Source: JANMQK01 sp031370485 (GTDB lineage: Bacteria; Acidobacteriota; Polarisedimenticolia; Gp22-AA2). From it: 5,557 nucleotides of DNA. Where the stretch lies: contig JANMQK010000290.1 of assembly GCA_031370485.1 (NCBI GenBank), positions 1-5,557 on the forward strand, read 5' to 3'. A program made the translations under genes and the position numbers. Positions 1-5,557 of the stretch are shown here, piece after piece. Every line of letters starts with the position of its first letter. The stretch's first letter is position 1. Below the pieces are notes generated by a model. It saw only the letters and a list, made by a program, of their open reading frames with translations, did no database searches and was not told the origin of the DNA.

Positions 1-5
1 TCAAG

Positions 6-51
6 TTGACAGAACGGGGCTTGACAGACGTAGGATCGCCATTCCTACGGG
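6..51 (+). promoter_or_regulatory. Candidate promoter with palindromic operator-like element
   Basis: Two perfect TTGACA hexamers occur at 6-11 and 21-26, inside an 8-base direct repeat TTGACAGA with a 15-base period. The first is followed after a 19-base spacer by TAGGAT (31-36), a 4/6 match to the TATAAT box. The second has only a poor -10 candidate (TACGGG, 46-51). A perfect inverted repeat, CGTAGGA-N7-TCCTACG (29-35 and 43-49), overlaps the -10 and presumed start region, where a repressor site would be expected. The stretch is visibly less GC-rich than the genes downstream, as intergenic DNA often is. All of this is by eye. The alternative is that it is the tail of an upstream gene, since frame 3 is open from the window edge to 131. 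Confidence 0.35.
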
Positions 52-83
52 CCATGCGCAATCACACACTGCCTGTCACGCTG

Positions 84-99
84 CCGCCGATTGCGGCGG
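84..99 (+). other. GC-rich stem-loop in the treZ leader
   Basis: CCGCCG (84-89) pairs perfectly with CGGCGG (94-99) around a four-base loop, ending 22 bases before the GTG start of treZ. A second, weaker hairpin, CGGAA-N3-TTCCG (97-109), overlaps its 3' arm. No T-run follows, so it does not look like an intrinsic terminator. If this is transcribed leader, it could modulate ribosome access to the poorly marked treZ start. In GC-rich DNA a six-base stem can also arise by chance. Confidence 0.25.
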
Positions 100-121
100 A
101 ATTCTTCCGGAACAGTGCTGC

Positions 122-1993
122 GTGCCCGTGACGGGTGATGTCGGGGCCTTCCCGGAGAGCGACGGGAGCTGCCGGTTCCGCGTCTGGGCGCCCGCGGCCT
201 CCCGCGTCGAGGTTGTCGCGGTCCGGCCGGCCGGAAGGGCGGTCCTGCTCGAGCCGCTCCCGCGCGGCTACCATGAGGGGACGGTCGAGGGCCTCGACCC
301 GGACCAGACCTATACATACCGACTATCCCTGCCCGGCCGGAAGCCTGGCGTGATCGATTGCGCCGACCCGGCCTCGCGCTTTCAGCCCGAAGGGGTGCAT
401 GGCCCGTCGCAGGCGATACGCCGTCCAACTCCCGGCGACGCGTCCGGCGGCTGGAGCGGCCTGCCGCTCGAACGCTACGTCTTGTACGAGCTGCATGTCG
501 GCGCCTTCACTCCCGAGGGGACGTTCGATGCGATCCACCCGCACCTGGCTGGACTGCGCGACCTCGGTGTCACCGCCATCGAGCTGATGCCGGTGGCGCA
601 GTTCCCCGGGGACCGCAACTGGGGGTACGACGGAGTCTTCCCGTACGCCGTGCAGGCGAGCTACGGCGGACCGGCGGGTCTTTTGCGCCTGGTCGAGGCC
701 TGCCACCGGCACTCTCTGGCGGTCGTCCTCGACGTGGTCTACAACCATCTTGGGCCGGAGGGTAACTGCCTCGGCGACTTCGGCCCCTATTTCTCCGACC
801 GGCATCGCACTCCCTGGGGCCCGGCGATCAATTTCGACGGGGCGGGTTCGGACGAGGTGCGCGCCTACTTCGTCGGCAATGCCCTGATGTGGGTCCTCGA
901 CTTCGGGATCGACGCCCTGCGGCTCGACGCCATCCACGGCATCGTCGACACGTCGGCCTATCCGTTTCTCGAGGAGCTGGCCAGCGCGGTGCGCTCCGCG
1001 ACGCGCGGGACGGGGAGGAAGGTCCACGTGATCTCCGAGAGCGATCTCAACGACATCCGGGTGCTGCGCGACCCGGAGCGCGGCGGCCATGGTCACGACG
1101 CGCAGTGGAACGACGACTTTCACCACGCGCTGAGGGCGCTCATGACGGGCGAACGGCGAGGGTACTACTGAGGATTTCGGTCGCATGGATCATCTCGTCA
1201 CCGCCTGGCGGCGCGGCTATGTCTACGCCGGGGAGTATTCGAAGCACCGCGGCCGCCGGCATGGCCGTGCGGTCGAGCCGATCGACCCCGGGCGTCTCGT
1301 GGTCTTCTCGCAGAACCACGACCAGGTGGGCAACCGCGTGCGCGGCGACCGCCTGGCGGAGACGGGCTCGATGGAGACCCTGAAGCTGGCGGCGCGACGG
1401 TCATCCTCTCCCCCTACATCCCGCTCCTGTTCATGGGGGAGGAGTATGGCGAGGCGGCGCCCTTCCAGTACTTCGTGAGCCACGGGGACCCGGATCTTAT
1501 CGAGGCGGTGCGGCGCGGCCGCAGGGAGGAGTTCGCCTCATTCGGCTGGGCAGGGGAGGTCCCCGATCCCCAGGACGAGGCCACCTTTCTCCGATCGAAG
1601 CTCGACCACCGGCTCGCGGAGCGCGGGCGGCACAAGACGCTGCGGGCGTTCTACAAGCATCTTCTGGGGCTGCGCGCCACGCACCCCGCCCTGCGGACCC
1701 CGGCGCGCGACGGGCTGGATGCCAGCGCCGCGGGGCCGCCCGGCGCGGAGGGGGAGCGCCCCGTCCTGGAGGTCCGCCGCGGCACCGGCGCCCACCGGCT
1801 GATCCTGTTGTTCAACTTCGCCGAGCATCGGGTCGAGATCCCGCCCCCGGGGGATGGTCCCTGGACCTCTCTTCTCGATTCGTCCGACGCCGCCTGGGAC
1901 GGGCCCGGCGCGCCGCCGGCTCAGGCGGTGTCCCTGGCGCTCAACCCGCGGTCAGCCGTGGTCCTTGAAGCGAAGCCGGAATGGGTCCGCTGA
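122..1993 (+). CDS. treZ: Malto-oligosyltrehalose trehalohydrolase TreZ, with two compensating frameshifts
   Basis: TreZ (GH13) hydrolyses the alpha-1,4 bond next to the terminal trehalose of maltooligosyl trehalose, releasing trehalose in the cytoplasm. An N-terminal beta-sandwich of CBM48 type carries FRVWAPAA at residues 19-26. The barrel follows with the four GH13 motifs: DVVYNH (204-209), RLDA with nucleophile D269, ISESD with acid/base E306, and QNHDQVGNR with third Asp D400. MGEEYGE lies at 438-444, and a DUF3459-like beta domain ends the protein. The gene reads in frame 2 to a TGA at 1169-1171, in frame 3 from 1170 to about 1394, then in frame 2 to the TGA at 1991-1993. Corrected length is about 623 residues, normal for TreZ. 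As written, translation stops after 349 residues and loses D400. The GTG at 122 has a weak GGAA nine bases upstream; GTG at 128 is the alternative start. No signal peptide is seen. The stop overlaps the start of the GH57 gene. Family is certain; integrity is not. Confidence 0.95.
1163..1172 (+). other. Frameshift 1 in treZ: one extra base creating a TGA stop
   Basis: Frame 2 ends in the conserved Gly-Tyr-Tyr at 1160-1168 and runs into TGA (1169-1171). Skipping the single T at 1169 gives GAG GAT TTC GGT CGC ATG, reading EDFGRM and joining directly to the next TreZ block in frame 3. The expected TreZ pattern GYYxDFG is restored exactly, so the shift can be placed to within a base or two. Confidence 0.85.
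1386..1412 (+). other. Frameshift 2 in treZ: one base missing in a GCG repeat
   Basis: Frame 3 reads LKLAA up to about 1394. Frame 2 then continues ATVILSPYIPLLF into MGEEYGE at 1433. Adding back one G in the GGCGGCG run at 1389-1396 gives a continuous LKLAAATVILSPYIPLLF, the usual barrel strand before the GEEYG motif. The shift cancels the one at 1169. The short GC repeat is a typical place for a base-count error. Confidence 0.8.
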
Positions 1994-1995
1994 TG
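1991..1995 (+). promoter_or_regulatory. TGATG stop-start overlap between treZ and the GH57 gene
   Basis: The treZ stop TGA (1991-1993) shares its A with ATG (1993-1995) of the next gene. No strong Shine-Dalgarno sequence stands before the ATG; the nearest purine-rich run is GGAA at 1978-1981. Translation of the GH57 gene therefore probably depends on ribosomes finishing treZ. This also decides the start: an in-frame ATG at 1981 adds only four residues, whereas relatives begin at the equivalent of MERYLCVHGHFYQPP. Confidence 0.7.
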
Positions 1996-4418
1996 GAGCG
2001 CTACCTCTGCGTGCACGGCCATTTCTACCAGCCGCCGCGGGAGAACCCGTGGCTCGAGACGGTCGAGATGCAGGACTCCGCCTACCCGCACCACGACTGG
2101 AACGAGCGCATCACGGCGGAGTGCTACGCGCCGATGGGCGCGGCGCGCATGCTCGACGCCGAGGGCCGGATCACCCGGATCATCAACAATTACGCCCGTA
2201 TGTCGTTCAACGTCGGCCCCACCCTCTTATCCTGGATGGCGGCCGCGAACCCGCGGGCGTACGCCGCGATCCTCGAGGCCGACCGCGAGAGCCAGAGGCG
2301 CTTTTCCGGGCATGGCTCGGCGATGGCGCAGGTCTACAACCACATGATCCTGCCGCTCGCGAACCATCGCGATCGGCGCACGCAGATCCGGTGGGGCCTG
2401 CGCGACTTCAAAAGCCGCTTCGGGCGCGACCCGGAGGGGATGTGGCTGGCCGAGTGCGCCGCCGATCTCGAAAGCCTCGACATGCTGGCCGAGCACGGCA
2501 TCCGGTTCACCGTCCTCGCCCCCGGGCAGGCCCGGCGGGCGCGGCGCCCCGGGGCGCGCGCCTGGCGCGAGGTGAACGGCGGGCAGATCGACCCTTCGAT
2601 GCCGTACCAGGTGGCCCTTCCGTCCGGCCGCCGCATCGCCGTGTTCTTCTATGACGGGCCGGTGTCGCAGGCGGTCGCCTTCGAGGGTATCCTCCGGGAC
2701 GGTGTGCGCTTCACCGAGCGCCTTCTCGGCGCCTACTCCGACGATCGCCCCTGGCCGCAGCTTTTACACATCGCCACCGACGACGAGACCTACGGGCACC
2801 ACCACGCCCACGGCGATATGGCCCTGGCGCAGGCGCTGACCCGGATCGAGGAGGGGAGCGTCGCCCGCCTGACCAACTACGGCGAGTTTCTTGCCCTTCA
2901 CCCGCCGGCCGCCTGGGCCGAGATCCACGAGAAGAGTTCGTGGAGCTGCGTGCATGGTGTCGACCGGTGGTGGAAGGACTGCGGGTGCAACTCGGGCGGG
3001 CGGGCGGACTGGAACCAGGCGTGGCGCACGCCGCTGCGCGACGCGCTCGACTGGCTGAGGGACGTCCTGGCCCCCGCCTTCGAGGAGGAGGGGCGGCGGC
3101 ATCTCCGCGATCCCTGGGCGGCGCGCGACGACTACATCGACATCGTTCTCGATCGCTCCCCGGAGAGCCAGGAACGTTTCTTCGCCCGCCACGCCGCCGA
3201 CGGCCTGCGCGGCGAGGACCGGCCGCGCGCCCTGATGCTCCTCGAGATGCAGCGCCACGCCATGCTGATGTACACCTCCTGCGGCTGGTTCTTCGACGAC
3301 CTCTCGGGAATCGAGACCGTGCAGGTCATCGCCTACGCCGGCCGGGCGGTGCAGCTGGCGCGGGCGGTCCTCGGCCGCGACCTCGAGGCGGAGTTCCTCG
3401 ACAAGCTGGCGCACGCTACAAGCAATCTCCCCCAGCATGGCGACGGCGCGGCGATCTACCGCAAGTTCGTGAAGCCCGCCAGCGTCGATCTCGGGAAGGT
3501 CGCCGCGCACTATGCGATCAGCGGCCTGTTCGAGACCTACGCCGACAGGTCCCGCGTCTATTGCTATCTCGTGGAGCGGGAGCACGCCGCCCGGGTCGAC
3601 GTGGGACGATCGAGCCTGCTGGTCGGCCGGGCGCGCATCACCTCGGAAGTCACCCACCAGTCGTCGCACATCAGCTACGGCATCCTGCACCTGGGAGACC
3701 ACAACCTTCAATGCGGCGTGCGCCCGTTCCAGGGGGAGGAGGCGTACGCCGATCTCGTCCGCGAGGCGAGCGACGCCTTCCACCGGGGCGAGTTCACCGA
3801 GGTCGTGCGGCTGCTCGATCGGCATTTCGGGGGGGTTACCTACTCGCTGAAATCGCTGTTCCGCGACGAACAGCGCAAGGTGGTCAGGCAGATCCTCGAA
3901 TCAACCCTCGACGAGGTCGAGGGGAGCCTGAGGCGCATCTACGAGCATCACGCCCAGCTCATGCGTTTCCTGGTCGACATCGGAACGCCGCCGCCGAGGG
4001 CGCTGTACGCCGCGGCCGAGTTCACGCTCAACACCTCCCTCCGGCGGGCGCTGGACGATGAGACGCCGGACACGGAACGCATCCGGTCGCTCCTCGATTC
4101 CGCGAAGCGCGAAAACGTGCCGCTCGACGGTCCGGGCCTCGGCTACGCGCTCGAGCAGGCGATCGATCGATTGATGCAGCGTCTCGAGGAGGATCCAGCC
4201 GATGCGGATCGCCTGCGCCGCGTCGAGTCGTGGTCGGCCTTCTCGAGACCGCACCGCTTGAGTTCAACCTCTGGAAGGCCCAGAACGTCTGCTACAACCT
4301 CCTCCTGGAGGTCCATCCCGCGTTCCAGCACCGCACGGATGAGGCAGCGCGCGTCTGGCTGGGGCTCTTCGCCTCTCTCGCGGCCCGGCTGAGGGTGCGG
4401 GTCGGACAGGACACGTGA
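1993..4418 (+). CDS. GH57-family glycoside hydrolase with DUF3536 C-terminal region, one frameshift near the 3' end
   Basis: This is a predicted cytoplasmic alpha-glucan-acting enzyme; no signal peptide or membrane segment is visible. The N-terminal GH57 barrel shows HGHFYQPPRENPW (residues 8-20, the HxQP region), MWLAEC with the expected nucleophile E154, and TDDETYGHHH with acid/base candidate D263 (262-271). A Cys-rich patch SWSCVHG...CGC lies at 316-332. The DUF3536 region follows, with YTSCGWFFDD at 427-436 and the family-typical FNLWKAQN near the end. Frame 1 is open from 1993 to 4392, but the conserved C-terminus continues in frame 3 from about 4228 to the TGA at 4416-4418. Corrected length is about 808 residues. 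As written, the product is about 799 residues with the last 54 or so scrambled; both catalytic residues survive. Lying between treZ and treY, it probably trims, transfers or otherwise prepares maltodextrins for TreY. GH57 includes amylases, 4-alpha-glucanotransferases and branching enzymes, and I cannot choose among them. Family is sure, reaction unknown. Confidence 0.92.
2941..2988 (+). other. Cys/His cluster inside the GH57/DUF3536 protein
   Basis: Residues 317-332 hold C319, H321, C330 and C332 within fourteen positions, along with W317, W326 and W327. The spacing CxH-N8-CxC resembles a metal-binding or redox-sensitive site. From memory, similar SWSC...CGC patches recur in relatives, so it is probably a family trait rather than a local oddity. 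The ligand and role are not known to me. Confidence 0.4.
4213..4236 (+). other. Frameshift in the GH57 gene: one base missing
   Basis: Frame 1 reads ADRLRRVE up to 4227 and then an Arg/Ser-rich run to a stop at 4390-4392. Frame 3 from about 4230 reads VVGLLETAPLEFNLWKAQN and continues to the TGA at 4416-4418. Its FNLWKAQN matches the expected end of DUF3536 proteins. Adding one base after the GAG codon at 4225-4227 joins the two. No slippery heptamer is visible, so a sequence error or a real lesion is likelier than programmed shifting. Confidence 0.8.
4415..4418 (+). promoter_or_regulatory. GTGA stop-start overlap between the GH57 gene and treY
   Basis: The GTG start of treY (4415-4417) overlaps the TGA (4416-4418) that ends the frame-3 C-terminus of the GH57 gene. 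A weak ACAGG lies four bases upstream of the GTG. The four-base overlap independently supports frame 3 as the true end of the GH57 gene, and it implies that treY is translated by coupling. If the frameshift were real, ribosomes would stop at 4392, 22 bases before the treY start. Confidence 0.7.
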
Positions 4419-5557
4419 GGAAGTCCGCCCGGATCCCGGCGGCCACCTACCGACTGCAATTGAGCGCCCGGTTCCGGTTCGCGGACGCCAGGTCCGTCGT
4501 CCCGTACCTCGACGCGCTCGGCATCACCGACCTGTACGCCTCTCCCTTCATGGCGGCCCGTCGTGGCAGCACCCACGGCTACGACGTCACCGACCCGGCC
4601 CGTCTCAACCCGGAGATCGGGACCGAGGCCGGTCTCGCCTCGCTGGCGCGCTCTCTCGGCCGGCGCTCCATGGGTCTCGTCGCCGACGTGGTCCCGAACC
4701 ACATGGCCGCGAGCACCGAGAACCCCTGGTGGCGCGACGTCCTCGAGCACGGGGTCGCGTCCCCGTTCGCCGGTTACTTCGACATCGACTGGCGCCCGCG
4801 CCGGTGGGAGCTGCAGAACCGGGTTCTCCTGCCGATCCTGGAAGACGCCTACGAGACCGTGCTGCGCGGCGGCGGGATTCGCCTGACGGTCGACAAGGAC
4901 GGGCTGCACGCGGTCCACCACGACGCGAGGCTTCCCATCGCGGCGTCCACCTGGACCCCCCTCCTCGAAGCCGCGGCCACGCTCCCGGGCGGGCGGGGGC
5001 CCGGCGCGGGAGGCCGTGTGCAGTACAGCGCCATCCGCCGGATCCGCGCCCTTGCCTGCCGGGTGGAGGATTTCCGGCGACGGCTGTCGTTGCAGCCCTC
5101 GACCTCGCGCGGCGTTCCGGCCGAGGCGCGCCGTCTCAAGGCAACCCTCTGGCGGCTCTGCGCGCGGGATGGCGCCGCCCGCGGACGGATCGATCGGGCG
5201 GTGCGGCTCTTCAACGGGCGGCGCGGCGACCGCCCGAGCTTCGCGTCGCTGCACCGCCTCCTCGATGAACAGCACTACCGGCTGACTTCGTGGCGGCGCG
5301 CCGGCGAGGAGATCAACTACCGCCGCTTCTTCAACATCGTCGATCTCGTGAGCCTCAGGATCGAGGACGAGGCCGTGTTCGAGGCCCGTCACGCGCTTCT
5401 CGCGGGACTGGTGCGCAAGGGGATCGTCACGGGCGTGCGGCTCGATCACGTGGACGGCCTGTTCGACCCACTGGGTTACCTGCGCCGCCTGCGCAGACGT
5501 CTCGGACCCGCGGTCCCCATCCTGGTCGAGAAGATCCTGATCGGCGACGAGGCGCTC
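4415..5557 (+). CDS. treY: Malto-oligosyltrehalose synthase TreY, N-terminal part, runs off the window
   Basis: TreY (GH13) is an intramolecular transglucosylase that turns the reducing-end alpha-1,4 linkage of maltodextrin into an alpha,alpha-1,1 linkage, giving maltooligosyl trehalose for TreZ. The 381 codons seen start with the typical PAATYRLQL (residues 8-16). They continue with ASPF and STHGYDVTDP (52-61), GH13 region I DVVPNH (91-96) and NPWWRDVLEHG. FAGYFDIDW and VLLPILED follow, then EEINYRRFFNI, RLDHVDGL with nucleophile D344, and VEKIL with acid/base E372. The region IV His-Asp and C-terminal domains lie beyond the edge; family members run about 700-1000 residues. The frame is open with no indel. 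The GTG start is set by its overlap with the preceding stop and by the short, normal N-terminus. An alternative GH13 identity is very unlikely given the TreY-specific motifs. It is the last gene seen of a treZ-GH57-treY operon. Confidence 0.96.
   Translation, partial: MRKSARIPAATYRLQLSARFRFADARSVVPYLDALGITDLYASPFMAARRGSTHGYDVTDPARLNPEIGTEAGLASLARSLGRRSMGLVADVVPNHMAASTENPWWRDVLEHGVASPFAGYFDIDWRPRRWELQNRVLLPILEDAYETVLRGGGIRLTVDKDGLHAVHHDARLPIAASTWTPLLEAAATLPGGRGPGAGGRVQYSAIRRIRALACRVEDFRRRLSLQPSTSRGVPAEARRLKATLWRLCARDGAARGRIDRAVRLFNGRRGDRPSFASLHRLLDEQHYRLTSWRRAGEEINYRRFFNIVDLVSLRIEDEAVFEARHALLAGLVRKGIVTGVRLDHVDGLFDPLGYLRRLRRRLGPAVPILVEKILIGDEAL

Noticed and set aside
84..109. Hairpins before treZ as an intrinsic terminator
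   Set aside because: No T-run follows the stem and a coding start lies 22 bases downstream.
323..1186. 287-codon open frame on the minus strand opposite treZ
   Set aside because: It is a mirror of treZ codon bias in GC-rich DNA; the product resembles no family and the + strand carries unmistakable GH13 motifs.
1386..1400. Programmed -1 frameshift in treZ
   Set aside because: No X XXY YYZ slippery heptamer or obvious downstream structure is visible; a miscounted GCG repeat explains it more simply.
1185..1478. 97-codon frame starting at MDHLVTAW as an independent small gene
   Set aside because: Its first 70 or so residues are the middle of TreZ and the rest is an out-of-frame tail; it is a piece of the broken treZ, not a separate gene.
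1854..2654. 266-codon + strand frame spanning the treZ to GH57 junction
   Set aside because: It is an Arg/Pro-rich out-of-frame reading of two real genes with no conserved motif.
2764..3825. 353-codon open frame on the minus strand opposite the GH57 gene
   Set aside because: It is an antisense shadow; the sequence is low-information and the sense strand is clearly coding.
2940..4061. 373-codon + strand frame rich in Arg and Pro
   Set aside because: It is a shifted reading of the GH57/DUF3536 gene with typical GC-shadow composition.
4160..4176. GATCGATCGATTGAT run as a repeat or binding site
   Set aside because: It lies inside coding sequence and encodes ordinary helix residues; it is too short and isolated to call.
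4292..5449. 385-codon open frame on the minus strand opposite treY
   Set aside because: It is long only because stops are rare in this composition; it overlaps the conserved TreY motifs in full and has no recognisable domain.

Overview
The window is a piece of a bacterial chromosome or metagenomic contig. By eye it is about two-thirds or more G+C, with a strong preference for G or C at third codon positions. Two of the three starts are GTG and all genes lie tightly packed on the + strand. This fits a high-GC soil- or sediment-type bacterium such as an acidobacterium or a deltaproteobacterium-like lineage, but nothing here fixes the taxon.

Layout. Positions 1-121 are a less GC-rich leader with two TTGACA boxes, a 7-bp palindrome and a GC-rich hairpin. 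Positions 122-1993 encode TreZ (malto-oligosyltrehalose trehalohydrolase), which is complete in content but broken by two mutually compensating single-base frameshifts near 1169 and 1394. Positions 1993-4418 encode a GH57-type glycoside hydrolase with a C-terminal DUF3536 region, broken by one single-base frameshift near 4227 close to its 3' end. From 4415 to the window edge lies the first 381 codons of TreY (malto-oligosyltrehalose synthase), intact as far as it goes.

Function. TreY converts the reducing end of a linear alpha-1,4-glucan into a terminal trehalose unit, and TreZ cuts that unit off as free trehalose. Together they form the TreYZ pathway from glycogen or maltodextrin to trehalose. 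The GH57/DUF3536 protein sits between them with overlapping stop and start codons, so it is very probably co-translated and works on the same alpha-glucan pool. Its exact reaction is not established. No debranching enzyme (TreX/GlgX) or MalQ is visible in the window.

The main oddity is three single-base indels in about 3 kb. Each leaves well-conserved protein in the new frame and no other damage. They look like sequence or assembly errors, or else very recent lesions, and should be resolved before either gene is called functional or dead. I see no RNA genes, mobile elements, CRISPR arrays or terminators. I also see no clear previously undescribed system; the closest candidate is the uncharacterised GH57/DUF3536 member of this operon.
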